64,000 bases of DNA, taken from the NCBI GenBank assembly GCA_003013855.2, contig ML058526.1:5084001-5148000 (forward strand), read 5' to 3'. Below are positions 24,126-36,215 of this stretch, piece after piece. Under the pieces are notes generated by a model that was not told where the DNA came from, did no database searches, and worked only from the letters and a program-made list of their open reading frames with translations. Source of the stretch: Liriodendron chinense (taxonomy: Eukaryota; Streptophyta; Magnoliopsida; Magnoliales; Magnoliaceae). Each line of letters starts with the position of its first letter. The stretch's first letter is position 1. The position numbers and the translations under genes are program-made.

Positions 24126-24775
24126 GCAAAATCGTGAATCTACATGATAAAAGGAAATTCAAAATTTTATTAATCAATAATTTGTAATGTCTATGATTTA
24201 TCAATTACGCCCTTAATACAATAAAAAAAACCCTAATTTATAGTCACTAAATATTTTAAAATAGAAGTTACAAAAATTAGGAAGTTTTTCTAAAAATAGA
24301 AAGTCTTTAGTTAATCTTACTCTGAAATTCTTGATATAATTACAATAAACCTTAAATGTTAAGTGATGGAAATCTGAAAGTAAAAAAAAAATACTACAAA
24401 AGTTAGAATTATTAAAAATAGTAAACTTCATATAAAATTTCATTTTTGAACTAAAAGAGTGCCTTTTTTTCCAAAACTTATGGATGCGACTCACCATGTG
24501 GTTGGTTAACCCTAGATGACCTGCTACATATAGGGTTGCACACAATTCAATTTATGATCAATTTATCGAATCGAATCGAATAAATTGAAACGAATCAGAT
24601 CATTCCCTATGATCAATTCAATTCAATTTTATTTTTAAAAAAGATTCAATTTCAATTTTCGGTTTCGATTGATCAAATCGAATCGTTCTATATCGAATTG
24701 AATTGATTGATCAAATCGACTTGAATATATATATAATATATATATATATAATATTATATATATATATATATATAT

Positions 24776-25308
24776 GGGAAATGGTACTATGAGGTCGACC
24801 TCATAGGTTGAGCTATGTGGGCCCCACCGTGATGTGGACTAGGCATCAACATCATGCATTTGATGGGTCCCCTTTAGGTGATGGGATATCCTAAAAATGA
24901 GCCATATACGGAACTCAGGTGGGCCATGCCATCTAAAACCATGTGAAGATATGCCTAAAACATCTAAAAACACTTGGTGGGGCCCACTTGAGTTTTGGAT
25001 GTGGCTGAAACTTGGTCTAACCCCTCATCCAATTGGGACGCACACAATGGATGGGCTAAATTCGTCAACCACATCTTAGTGGGCCCAATAATCAATCATG
25101 AATGTTTTAATGGGTGAATAACTCCTCTCAATTGTTGTATATGGTGTGGCCCATGTAATTCATAGATTGACCTGATTTTTAATCCCTTGGCCCACCATGC
25201 AATCGTGTATCTAACTGATGGGGTAGATGTCCTATCCACATCACAGTGGGGCCCACACAGCTCAACCTCATGGGATGTTCCCATGAGGTCGACCTCATAG
25301 TACCATTT

Positions 25309-25311
<3 letters not shown>
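24776..25311. mobile_element. MITE with palindromic GAGGTCGACCTC termini
   Basis: A perfect 29-bp inverted repeat begins GGGAAATGGTACTATGAGG at 24776 and ends at 25311. After a short gap the similarity continues to about 75 bp (GTTGAGCTATGTGGGCCCCA against its complement). Each end contains the 16-bp palindrome ATGAGGTCGACCTCAT. It sits inside a (TA)n tract, so a TA-type duplication is likely but cannot be delimited. Confidence 0.85.
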
Positions 25312-25348
<37 letters not shown>

Positions 25349-25649
25349 ACAAAAGTTTAGGATCAAGTTGACATTTGTGTTTTCCATTCATCCATGTTCG
25401 TGTGACCTTATCAACAGGTTGGATGGCAAATAAACATCATGGTGGACCCTAGGAAGTTTTTAATGGCAGGCGTTCAATGACCATTGTTTCCTATGGTGTG
25501 GTCCACTTGAGATTTGTATCTCCTTCATTTTCTAGACCATGCTATAAAATGATCTAGGAAGACGGATGGACGACATAAATATACAACGCATGCATCAAGG
25601 TGGGCTTATGGTCAAGGTCCTATACACATTGTGATTTGTGAGCCAAGAG

Positions 25650-26072
25650 GAAGCGGATTGCATAGTGGGTAACTCAGTACGCTAAGCGTACTAAGTAAAC
25701 TCTGTGGGGCTAGAGTACTGAGTAAACTTTGTGGGGCTCATTGTGATTTAAGTATTTTATCCACTCCGTCCATCCATCTTAACATATAATTTTAAGGTTA
25801 AAACCCAAACATCAAGAATATCAAAAGCTCAAGTGGACCAACACCATGGGAAAATTGTGAACTGAATGCCTATTGTTGAAAAAATCTTATGGGCCATAAA
25901 AGTTTTGGATCAAGCTAATATTTGTGTCTTCCCTTCATCAATGTTTATGTGATCTAGTGAATAGGTTGGATGACAAATAAACATCACTGTGGGGCCCTGG
26001 GAACATTTTAATGGTGGAAATCATCATTTTCATTGTTTTTTGTGGCATGGTCCACTTAAGCTTTGGATATCG
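25650..26072. mobile_element. Hairpin-family element, GCGGATTGCATAG subtype, truncated
   Basis: The left end is GAAGCGGATTGCATAGTGGG with ACTCAGTACGCTAAGCGTAC (itself a small palindrome). It breaks off after CACTTAAGCTTTGGATATCG. Confidence 0.68.
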
Positions 26073-26864
26073 AGATTTGACGTATATATGAAATTTTCAC
26101 CAAGTATGCGGCATCTCTACAACATAATGGTAACTTATATTAAAATTTTACTTCAAAACTATGTATGGACTAGTTATTATGTATATATTTTCAAAAATAT
26201 TTCTACTAATATTATTGTTTGGGGTACTATAAAATCTAAACCTTCAAAACATATAGCCTAGATAGTAAGAAATGATGCAGAGCTCAATTAAGAAGAAATA
26301 ATGCATAGCTTCGTTTCTTAGGACGAAGGCCTTAGTTTTAATATTCAATTCCCAGTATGTGAAAAATTGAATTGAAACGAAAAACCTATCAATTTAATCT
26401 TATATCAATTTTAAAAAAATTGAGTCAATTTAATTTCAAAATTAAAATCAATTCAATTTCAATTTCAATTTCATCTAAAATCGAATCAATGTACAGCCCT
26501 AACTACATATAGATTGATAGGCTATGCGTCATGAGATAATTCTTGGATCAAAAGTTATAGTTAATTTACACTTCATACTCCAAACAACGATTTCACCTTT
26601 CTTGGATTGAATTTCTTTCAACTAGATGCACATGGACCCTGCTATGTCATGCCTAACATAATACTATGTTTGGATTTAACGAATTACTTCTGCTTTTTTT
26701 GTAATATTTACTTATTATTCAACCTGTGGACAAGGCAATATAGATTTAGATGAAGGGAAAGCATGAATATACGTTTGATCCGAAAACTTGTGTGGCCTCC
26801 CATTTCGTCAATCATTTTACAAGATAGGAAATAAAGAAGAAGAAGCAGATTTAAAACTCAAGTG

Positions 26865-27140
26865 AGCCACCGTTTAAACCTCTCTAAGATTCACCGTAGT
26901 GTTTATTTGACATCCATACGGTTCATAAGGTGATCCCTATTTGAATGCAGCGAAAACACAACTATTAGCCTGATCCAAAACTTCTACGGGCCCCACAAAT
27001 GTTTCAACGGTGGACGTTCAATTCTCACTTTTTCCCATCGCAAGGCCCACTTGAGTTTTGAATCTCCCCCGTCCTAACATGATCAGGAAAAAAGGACGGA
27101 CAGCTAGATTTCTAACAAGCATCAGGTGGGCCCCCACCTC
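26865..27140. mobile_element. Hairpin-family element, right half, second subtype
   Basis: It shares GATTTCTAACAAGCATCA and GGGCCCCACAAATGTTTCAAC with the 11519-11989 subtype. The left arm is missing. Confidence 0.6.
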
Positions 27141-28126
27141 GCCTCCCGTCGCAAAGGCTTTGGCAGGTAATCAACGTCCATTTTCCCAGCACCACATCGA
27201 CGGTGTCAAATGCCAGATCAGCAGGTTGGGTCACCTAACCATCAGCCGGACTAGCACCGATCAGCACATAAGGACAGCCTTCACGTTCTAATGCACCAGA
27301 GCCGTAGAGTTTTTCAAATGGAAAAGAAATGATGAGGTAGAGCCCAAGAGATCTCTCCACTGTACACGTGGCAGCAGATCATCAATCAGGACCGTCAGTT
27401 ATAGTGGGCCTTGTATGGACGGCATGCGCCCTCACTATATCTTGACCATCAACAACTTAAGTTTTCCACCGTAGATTTTGATGCCACCGATTGGATGATT
27501 GGGTCATTCTCATATTGTCCTTTTCTCATCCATCCACCATCCACTAGATGGAAGGTCCTGATCTACGCATGACTTTGCCACGTGCCTGGTGGAAAGACGA
27601 CTCTACAGTGTTCATACTTTCACATTCTTCCTGTGCCACCGTCTCATTTCCCTCCTTAATCACGAAACTATCCTTCCCCTATCACCGTCCTTTTCAAACG
27701 CGAAGAGAACATTCACCGATGGCACTCGCGCGTGTGCACCTGGAAATGCACTCGCCTCACGTGCGGACATGGATCACACGTATAAACCATCACGCCCTCT
27801 ATTCAGAAGATCCGGAAAATAAAAATTGAACAATTAAGATCGTCAAGTGGGCCACGAAGATGCAGAGAATCCTAACCATCGGTCTTAATTTCTCTCAACC
27901 GTTCATTTATCTCGTGAGGTTGTAATCTACCTAAAATTTAGATATCATGATTTTCTTTATGTAATCTAACATGTTGGGATTGCCTAACTAACGGGTCCGA
28001 TCTCATGTACGTGTGCATTTTACACGTGTGAGGGGATAGAACTTTGGAAGTTCACGCAAGCAAGTATAATTCACATGCTCATAGTTTCCTCCTTCCCCAG
28101 TCTTCTTTCTAAAACTGGGTGTCAGA
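27141..28126. other. Unassigned sequence with ACGT motifs
   Basis: No gene is recognisable. Motifs TACACGTGGC, GCCACGTGCC, TCACGTGCGG and TTACACGTGTGA occur across the interval. The overlapping ORFs of 77-93 codons here have no family signature. Confidence 0.4.
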
Positions 28127-28990
28127 GAGCGGATTACGTGAGACCCCGGGCTCACCTATGACTAGGGATGTAAATGGTCGGGTTCGGGGCGGGTTTACCC
28201 AAAACCAGACCCCCCATTTACTAAATGCGTCAGGTTTAAATTTTATACAGATACCTTTTTACTAAATGGGTGGGTCTGGGTCTGGGTCTGAGTCTGGGAC
28301 AGGTTCGAGCCGGGTCAGGCCGGGCCTAATATAAAGGAAACTAGACCCAGACCTTATTTAGCAAACGGGTTTGTTCTTGGACCCAGACCCGTACCATTTA
28401 ACAAATGGGTCAAGTCTGAGTCAGGTCTAAATGGGTTGGGTCTGGGTACCCCATCGGGTCCGCTGACCCATTTACAGCCCTACCTAAGATCGTGCGGTCC
28501 TTACTGTGGGTTACCGTGGGGCCCACCTTGATGTATGTATTTTGTATCCTCACCGTCCATCCATTTTTCCAGATCAATTTAGGGGAATATACAAAAAAGG
28601 AAGCAGATCCAATCATCAGGTGGACCATAACATAGGAAATAGTGGTGATTGACCATTAATGGGCCACATAAGTTTTGGATGAAGATGATATTTGTTTTTT
28701 CCCTTCATCCAAGCTCATGTGACCTTATCAACAGATTGGATGGTAAATAAACATTACGGAAATATGAAGGTGCGTCTAAGAAGTTTTTAATGGTAGGATG
28801 ATCAATCACCACGGTTTCTTATGTTATGGTCCACTTGATAATTGGCTCTGCTTCATTTTTGAGTTAATTCCCTAAGATGATCTGCAAAAACGGATGGACG
28901 TAGTGGATACATAATACATACATCAAGGTGGGCCCCATAGTAAGGGCCGCACCGTCTTAGGTGAACCCGGGGTCTCACCTAATCCGCTCT
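28127..28990. mobile_element. Hairpin-family element carrying a hAT-like insertion
   Basis: The outer ends are AGAGCGGATTACGTGAGACC and GTCTCACCTAATCCGCTCT. Its left terminal arm is interrupted at CTCACCTA/AGAC by the element at 28163-28482. Confidence 0.8.
28163..28482. mobile_element. hAT-like simple-repeat element inside a hairpin element
   Basis: The 320-bp insert starts TAGGGATGTAAATGG and ends CCATTTACAGCCCTA (last bases CATTTACAGCCCTA at 28482). Flanks are CCTATGAC and CCTAAGAT (6 of 8 identical); uninterrupted copies elsewhere read CTCACCCAAGACGGTG, so both are decayed copies of one 8-bp site. The interior is GGGTCTGGGTCTGGG-type repeats and their complement. Confidence 0.85.
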
Positions 28991-29598
28991 GGAGTCATCG
29001 GACACGGGAGCGGATTAGGTGCGGCCATGCCTCACGTGTCACTAACCGTGGGGCCCACCTTGATGTATGTATGTATTGTATATCCACTTCGTCCATCCGT
29101 TTTTCCATCTAATTTTACATAGGAAAGTAATGAAGCAGATCCAGATCTCAGGTGGACCACACCACATGAATAGTGGTGATTAATCATTAAAAACTTCTTG
29201 CGAGCCACAAAAGGTTTGGATAAAAAAGAGTTTTTTTTTTGTTTTTTTTTATTTTTTATTTTTAGCGTCATCCATCTCCTTGGGATCTTATTAACGGGTT
29301 GGATGGAAAATAAACATTACAGTAGGCATTAAGGCGCGCCTTAGGAAGTTTTTAATGGTGAATGTTCAATCACTAATTTTAACAGGTGGTCCTCTGAATG
29401 TTTTCTTCTTGTTAGAAACATTGTAGACAATCGGCATCAAAAATAAAGAGAGAGAATCTAATTTTACTCCAGAGATTCTGAGATCTTGTACATTCCAGGC
29501 CGTGATCTGGCACGAACCTTTAATTACATCGAATGATCGATGACCCTTGATTAAAAGGCAAAAGACTAGTCAGCGGGGACTATGGTCTCAGAGTTCAT

Positions 29599-29694
29599 TG
29601 GTCACGGAGACCTGTGTTTTGGTGGTCGCGGAGACCTGTATTTGTATGGTCGCGGAGACCTGTATTTGTATGGTCGCGGAGACCTGTATTTGTT
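29599..29694 (+). repeat. 24-bp tandem repeat, four units
   Basis: Units start at 29599, 29623, 29647 and 29671 and read TGGTCGCGGAGACCTGTATT plus TGTA, the first unit being variant. No spacers separate the units. Confidence 0.9.
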
Positions 29695-30296
29695 ATAGAC
29701 TGATCCACCTTTGTACGAGTCGGATGTCTATGTCCCATGTTTTGACCGGAGATCCGGGCTGAGACTGTCAGGGTTTATGGCTGAGATGGACGACTCTGGG
29801 CCCGCGCCTGTCAATGTAGGGACAGGTGACCTCGGAAAGTCCATTCTACAGTTGTGTGTACCTGCGCAGCTCAACCAGCGGATGCCGTTTGGATGGGTAG
29901 GGCATCGACTGTTCTTGGAATATCAGTTTTTAACAGATTGTGTGTGATAGTTTAGAACTCTCCTGGTGTGGTTTATCGTGTTAACCATAGTCCCCTTTGC
30001 TTAGTCCAGACCTGGATTCGGGTCATATTATGATGGTACACGTAATGATGATGCATCAGTATGATTCTGGGCGCCGGCGGCCTCTTTTCGGGAGAATTGT
30101 TCCATTCAGCTCGTTGGGTCGGATCGGACTCCGAAGGCTTGTGTTCTGCTCATTGGGTAGCCCGGATGGGTCGTTTGACTGCTCCATTGCGTCTGGAACG
30201 CTCGGAATACCCAAAATAGGCTCAAACGGGGCTTAAAAATGTTATCAAATGAGGATTTAAGGGTGCTGGAACGAATGTGCAAAGTGCTGATTTTTG

Positions 30297-30660
30297 CGAT
30301 CCGCTGGCCTGATTTTATTGACGCGCTGGGGCCAGTGCGTCCATAAATGATTTTCATGATGCGCCGGATAATTTTATGACGCGCTGGAGCCAGTGCGTCC
30401 TTAAAATCTAATTTTTCGATCCGCTGGCCTGTTTTGCGACGCGCTGGGACCAGTGCGTCCTAAAATTATAATTTCCTGATGCGCTGGGCTATTTTGCGAC
30501 GCGCTGGGGCCAGTGCGTCCTTAGAATAGCTTTGACTCGATAACTTGTATTTTTTTGATCCGCTGGGCTATTTTGCGACGCGCTGGGGCCAGAGCGTCCT
30601 AAAATTATAATTTCCTGATGCGCTGGGTCACTTTTATGATGCGCTGGGACCGGCGCATCG
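30297..30660 (+). repeat. About 60-bp tandem repeat, five to six units
   Basis: GACGCGCTGGGGCCAGTGCG recurs at about 30319, 30378, 30438, 30498 and 30577. One unit carries an extra 20-bp segment near 30530-30550. Confidence 0.85.
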
Positions 30661-30966
30661 AAAAAGGTGACTTAGCCATTCCTCCAGACCTGGTATGATC
30701 GGAGGTGCGATTTCCGGCGAGGGGTTCCGACGGTCGGAGAAGGATTCCGGCGACGAGGTCCTCTCTCTCTCTTGCTGAATGATGCAAATGAGGTGGTTGG
30801 CGGGGTATTTATAGGTATCGTCGTCCAATAAGCGGTCGACACGTGTAGCGCGTCGAGAAAATGAGTCGGCGCGTCGATAAATGCGCTCGGCGCGTCGCGA
30901 AATGATCGGAGTCCAGAAGTTGGTTTACAGGACGCGCCAGCTGCCAGCGCATCCTGAAATTAACTG

Positions 30967-31243
30967 ATTTTTTGGATGCGCTGGGTGAATTTTTGGATGC
31001 GCTGGACGTAGTGCGCCCTTAAATTCATTTTTTTGGATGCGCTGGACGCAGTGCGCCCTTAAATTCATTTTTTGGATGCGCTGGACGCAGTGCGCCCTTA
31101 AATTCATTTTTTGGATGTGCTGGACGCAGTGCGCCCTTAAAATCATTTTTTTGGATGCGCTGGCCGCAGTGCGCCCTTAAATTCATTTTTTTGGATGCGC
31201 TGGACGCAGTGCGCCCTTAAATTCATTTTTTGGATGCGCTGGG
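30967..31243 (+). repeat. 39-40 bp tandem repeat, about seven units
   Basis: GGATGCGCTGGACGCAGTGC recurs at 30995, 31035, 31074, 31113, 31153, 31193 and 31232 with spacings of 39-40 bp. It shares the GCGCTGG core with the neighbouring array. Confidence 0.9.
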
Positions 31244-31612
31244 CATATTCGTGTCCCACAGATTTGGGTTTTGCAAATTGGGGGGGTTTGCGGGGTCCGC
31301 CTCGCGATGAATGCCGATGCACTGCTCCTATTTCTTCATAATTGAGGTATCTTCCCAATTTTGGACAGTTTTGGTCACGGTGTCCGGTGGGGTCCACTAC
31401 CGGCCCAATTTCATGCTTGAGGCAAATCTGATGCGTGTGTCGTGATTCGTGCCGCGATTTTCGATGCACTGGCCCTAAATCTGACCGCGTGATGGTTTTG
31501 GCATTCGGAATCATCATTTCGGGGATCCTCACTTTTGGGACCCCAACAACTAATATTTTGTATAGTGTGGTCCACTGAGATCTGGATCTTCTTCTTTTTT
31601 AGAACATGCTAT

Positions 31613-32186
31613 TGTTGGGAAACGGCGAAAGTAAAGAGGAGAATCAAATGAACAATCCACAACACTCAATAGATAATTTAATTTTACGTAGAAAAACCCT
31701 TGCGAGAGAAGGAAAAAAAAAAAAACATGCACAAAGCGAGCTTATTATGATAACAAAAGTTATAAGAGATGATAAGCTCGTAACAAAGACTCCCACATAA
31801 AATTCAAGCTTTCCCTCTCTTTCAAAACTCTCTCACAAGCATTTATACACTCTTAGATTTATATTAGAAATTGCCCTAATTTCGATTATAGTTGACTTAA
31901 TTAGTAATATAAAAAAATTGAAATTAGTGTTCATTGGGTCGATCGATCGAGCTCCAAAAGTTAGCCAATCGAAGTAATTGAAAACGATCTAGAGAGTTCT
32001 GATGAAATTCGAGTCATGTTAGCTGGTCGAGCCCCAAATTCAACCAGTTGACGATACCTATCGGTCGGTCGATGGGCAACCATCGAACGACCGAAAATGC
32101 ACGACATTGTCTAGTGACCTTCTGTGCTATTCTGGGTGATCGACCGATGACCCCTATTTCAGCACAGATTAAAGGCTGGACCAACA
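31613..32186 (-). mobile_element. Ty1/copia 3' LTR
   Basis: The minus strand runs TGTTGGTCCAGCC (start at 32186) to CGTTTCCCAACA (end at 31613), with TG...CA termini. It is preceded by the purine-rich AGGTGGAGAT, a typical polypurine tract, and lies just downstream of the RNase H remnant. It is inserted in the right arm of a hairpin element. Confidence 0.82.
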
Positions 32187-32284
32187 ATCTCCACCTGTGC
32201 TTTAATCGTCCACTCCACTCTTCCTTTGCTTCATCCATCATCTCTACTTTATCATAGCTTCATCGTTTCTTGTGCACACTGTCT

Positions 32285-32847
32285 TCATTTTATCTTCACC
32301 AATCTCAGAGAAGTTGTACAGAACTTGAACTTCTCTTCAGGAATCACCTTGGTAAGCATGTTTGCTGGATTCATGCTGGTGTGAATCCTCTCCAGAGTCA
32401 CATTGCCTTCCTTAAGCACTTGTCGGATAAAATGGTGATACACATCAATATATTTAGCACAAGAGTAATAAACTGAGTTCTTAACCAAATTGATAGCGCT
32501 AGAGCTATTACTATTAACTGGCACGGCCTCCCGTTGAAGCCCTAATTGATTTATCATACCTCTAAGCCAAACAGTCTCATTGAATGCTCATGTTACTACT
32601 ATATACTCCGCTTTAATAGTGAAAAAAGCCACCATCGATTGAAGCTTGGACATCCAACTAATTGCCCTGAAGTCCATTTCTTACAATCCATACTGCCTGC
32701 GTAGTCTGAATCAACATACCTAATCAATTTGTTCCTCAATTTTTCAAATGTCAAGATGTAGTCTTGCATACCATGAATATATCAAAGTAACAATTTCACA
32801 ACTTCTCAGTATTGCTTTCCGGGGTTTAACATGAATCTACTCGCACC
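32285..32847 (-). pseudogene. Ty1/copia pol 3' end: RNase H remnant
   Basis: Minus-strand reading gives SRFMLNPG, YVDSDYAGSMDCKKW, MINQLGLQREAVPV, AINLVKNSVYY, KYIDVYHHFIRQVLKEGNV and NPANMLTKVIP, the standard order of copia RNase H. Stops and frame changes occur between 32560 and 32800. The reading frame continues across the inserted hAT-like element to 37132. Confidence 0.88.
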
Positions 32848-33079
32848 TAGAGGTGGGCACAAACCAAGCCAGCTCGAAAGCTCAGCTTGGATTGGTTTGA
32901 AAAAACTTGGACTAGTTCGAATTGAAGTTTAAACCAAACCAAGCCTCAGAGTAAAGCCCATTTGAAAAAAAAACAAACCAAGCTCAAACTAGGGCAGTAT
33001 CGGTTCGGTTCGGCTTGAAGCTCGGTTTGATTCAGCTCGATTTTGATTTAGCTTGATTCGGCTTGTAGATTGTAAGTAG

Positions 33080-33190
33080 ACCGTTTCCTATGGTGTGATC
33101 CACTTAAGCTTTAGATATGATTCCATTTTAAGATAATGTACGAAAATGATATGTAAAAATGGATGGATGGCGCGAATAATACATATACAT
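33080..33190. mobile_element. Hairpin-family right-arm fragment
   Basis: CCGTTTCCTATGGTGTGATC through ATGGATGGATGGCGCG matches only the right arm of the hairpin family. Confidence 0.6.
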
Positions 33191-35872
33191 GATGACATGA
33201 ATAATACATAATACATATACATGAATGCATGTTGTTTCCTTGCACTCGTAAAATTATGCTTGTGTACTTTTGTTTGGAAAAGGCTCTTACATGTCTATTT
33301 TGAAGTTGCACTCCTCCTTTGGAGGATGTTAAACATCATGTAGTATGATACTTTTGTATTTTTTTTTCTAAATTTTAAATTATTTTCTAGTTAAATAAAC
33401 TGTAACACCCTGAAAAATCGGCACCTGAGTACGGAGACTTCGATCTCGAGTTCTCAAACGTTAACTTAATAAAATGCTTGTTTAGGAATGCCACACGTAG
33501 GAAATACTCCAACGTGTGCTTTACTCAAATTTACATTCATTTTACACACAAATAATCAGAATAACGTATTTTAATTAGCGGATTATAAGCAAAGCGGAGG
33601 TAACTAAATACAAAAATATAAGGCCAATACCCTAGAGATACAATTTAAATGCAGTATCAGTCCATATGAGAATTATACGAATCACAATTAAAGAAATAGA
33701 AAGAAAAATTATAACTACTAATGGGATGAAACTATAAGACTACTCGGCCATCTGGTCCTATTCTTGAGACATGTGCCTATGTCAAATAGAAGGCGTTGAA
33801 ACGCCAACATAGTGAAGAAATAACCCTAAGGTTATACTTGGGATATTTAAATTATAAATAGGTTCATATAAGTATATTAATTTTAAGCATGTTATCAAAT
33901 CAATCAAATTTAGGTAATGACCACATACAAATCATACAACATCCTAGGCTAGTTGATTAATTGGATGGATGTCATGATTTCGCACACAATGCATGTTCCG
34001 GACAAAGCCCTGGCTCGACCTACTGGTATCAGAATCCATAGTCCACCTGTCCAACAAGTCATAAGTCGTGACTAAGTACACAACCCAGATGACACAGAGA
34101 AATGACATAAAGTGCTCAAGGTAGCACTGGCGCCACATCAAGCAACCAGGCCACATAAGTCCCCTTCAAATGCAATGTTATGTATGAATGATTTATTAAA
34201 GTATTTATTAGTCCAATTCATTCAGCAAATTGGTGAAGCTAGAATACCATATCGTATCGTAAAGTCTAACTAGGACTATTTGACTCCCTGCGATGCGTCG
34301 CCAATCATCACCAGTAGCCCCTCGATCCAAGGTTGGGTTATACACCCATAAAAGCATAGTCTGGTCGTAACTCTTCAGTCACGCCCAAACTAAGTGGAAT
34401 GGCTCATCATCCCAATATCAAATACGATTAATTTATTCAGAGGTGCATGCGTTTCACTTGGAATTAACCCAATGCACGCCCGGGTCGTTCGAACGGTGCA
34501 TAGGCACGCACACATTGGCCAGGGTTACATTTGTCACAAGGGCCATTCGAACAACAATCGGTCACCCCTATCAATGCTCACTGGTTACTACGGAGAGGTA
34601 CCACCCTAGCGTAGGCCGACAACTCAGACATGGTGTCCCATACCACCATGCCTGGCTCATGAGACTTGGTGGATCGAGTCGCAGTATGGTTTTAAGTGGA
34701 CTATTTACAGTGCGAATGATGGTATTTCAGATTCCATATAGTGTGATTCAACAATGAAATACATGAATGATTAACTTTGAATGGGGCTTATTCGGTGGAC
34801 CCAAGAGGACGACGATAAACCAATAATGGCCACTATCGGTCGACCGTGTCCCGCTTGGTCGATCGAATAAGTCCGTGATGGCCAACCCAGTGGTAGGCAG
34901 TACACTAGATCAAACAGTTGTCAAAACTTAATCCAAAGCAACACTTAACTTATTATAACAACAATTTAGGTTATTAAATACCTAATTATAAACATACACA
35001 AGCACCTGGCCTGACCAATCCAATGGACCTGGATGACACAGCTCGAATGACACAGAGTGTCACATACATTCACAAGCAAAGATACATTACAATATTGTAA
35101 ATTTATATTATTCAGGCATTTCATCGAGCATGTTATCAACCAAACGACAATAGAGGCATTTTATCGAACATGTTACAACCAAATAACAATTATTAACTAA
35201 AATTTACCGAGAAAAGCTTGAGGGTAAATCTTCACCTTAATATTGAAATTCGACGATTCGGATGCGATCCAAACACCGAGAATTTGGGAAAAAACTCAAA
35301 TACCTATAATTAATTGTAAATATAAGGTTAATCAATTGGGATTTACTCTAATTAAACTACTAATTAAGGTTTAGGGTTTACATACTTTGAAATTGAGAAA
35401 ATTCCAAATCAATTTGACGAATCAAGCCCCAAGATTAGAGCACGACGGCATCCACACAGGGCCACGCCCGATCACAACTTTTACAAAGCGGGGGCCACAC
35501 CTAATCGATAGTCGGGGTTCTAAACCCTAGCAAGAACAAATCCTAAGGTTAGGGTTTCAACAGAAATAAAAGGGTTTCTGACCCTAATGGCATCAAAAGG
35601 AAGAAATGGAGAGAAGAGATGGAAGAAGAGGTAGATGAACACCTTACTTAGCATGGGGAGGCGACTATTCCAACCCACGATCGATGAATCTTGGCGGGAG
35701 ACGAGGGAAACGGAGGTGGAGGCCGGAGAGAGCTTGAAAATCTAAGATTTTCATGAGTATGGTGGAGGATTTGAGGAAGGAATGGAGTTTGAGAAGAGAA
35801 GAGGGAACTAGGGGAGCTTAGGAGCTTAGGGGAGAGGAAGACGAAGGAAAGAAGCGAGAGAAAGAGAGAAAG

Positions 35873-35877
<5 letters not shown>

Positions 35878-35914
<37 letters not shown>
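35878..35914. repeat. (GA)n microsatellite
   Basis: A GA run just downstream of the solo LTR's minus-strand TATA box. Confidence 0.9.
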
Positions 35915-35917
<3 letters not shown>

Positions 35918-35954
35918 GGATTTATAACCCCGTTTTAAAAACAATACCCCACAG

Positions 35955-36215
35955 GTCGGTGCGCCGAAGGTCCCCTTCGGTGCGCCGAAGCCCCGAAACT
36001 TCAAAAAAAATCATGTATGGACAGAGTACCTCGGCTCGGACCGAAGCTCCTTCAGCTTAGGCCGAAGCTCGCTAAACAAACTTTCAGTGTGCCGAAGATC
36101 TCATTTGGTGCATCGAAGCCACAGTTTTAAACCCTCCCTTCGGTACGATCTCACTGGTCAACTCAGCCCAAAGGCTTCCTTCAGTGCGCCGAAACCTCAT
36201 TCGGTGCACCGAAGA
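35955..36215. repeat. GGTGCGCCGAAG-type short repeats
   Basis: CTTCGGTGCGCCGAAG and relatives (GTGCACCGAAG, GTGTGCCGAAG) occur about eight times at irregular spacing within the solo LTR; the motif is partly self-complementary. Confidence 0.65.

Larger units (their letters stand above)
22574..25512 (+). repeat. Tandem segmental duplication (units A and B)
   Basis: Unit A (22574-23740) and unit B (23741-25512) share the same order: LTR fragment (GAGCTCGCCTCTCCAA...), AT-rich internal sequence, the left arm of a hAT-like element (TAGGGYTGCACACAATTC), a (TA)n tract, and a hairpin right-half fragment ending GTGGTCCACTTGAGA. Unit B is longer because a 536-bp MITE sits in its (TA)n tract. Confidence 0.85.
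23375..26501. mobile_element. hAT-like simple-repeat element with 8-bp duplication
   Basis: Ends are TAGGGCTGCACACAATTC at 23375 and TGTACAGCCCTA ending at 26501, flanked by identical ACTACATA (23367-23374 and 26502-26509). The arms are degenerate GAATTGAATCGAATCG runs and their complement. The 3.1-kb span also includes the B-unit duplication, the 24776 MITE and a hairpin element. Confidence 0.82.
29378..31548 (-). mobile_element. Long solo-LTR-like insertion rich in tandem repeats
   Basis: ACTAAT occurs directly before (29372-29377) and after (31549-31554) this 2171-bp block. Its minus strand starts TGTTGGGGTCCC, an LTR-like start. It contains CTATAAATACCCC (30802-30814, minus) followed by an AGAGAGAGAG leader, as expected for an LTR promoter and R region. 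The far end does not read CA, so solo LTR is the best but not certain call. No protein domain was seen. Confidence 0.6.
29008..31612. mobile_element. Hairpin-family element split by a long insert
   Basis: The left part 29008-29377 begins GGAGCGGATTAGGTGCGGCC. The right part resumes at 31549 (TATAGTGTGGTCCACTGAG) and stops at 31612, where a copia LTR starts. A TTTTTTTTTT-rich stretch replaces part of the loop at 29228-29262. Confidence 0.7.

Noticed and set aside
27548..27829. Small ORF of 93 codons in a single-copy-looking region
   Set aside because: An overlapping frame of similar length exists and neither has a family signature or a credible promoter and poly(A) arrangement.
29599..29694. 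Regular 24-bp direct repeats resembling a CRISPR array
   Set aside because: The units are contiguous with no unique spacers and the DNA is plant nuclear; this is a minisatellite.
29547..29762. Repetitive ETCICMVA-type peptide frame
   Set aside because: It is produced by the 24-bp tandem repeat, whose length is a multiple of three; no start context or family supports it.
35648..36004. 118-codon minus-strand frame with a Ser/Leu tract
   Set aside because: The tract is the translated (GA)n microsatellite inside the solo LTR leader.
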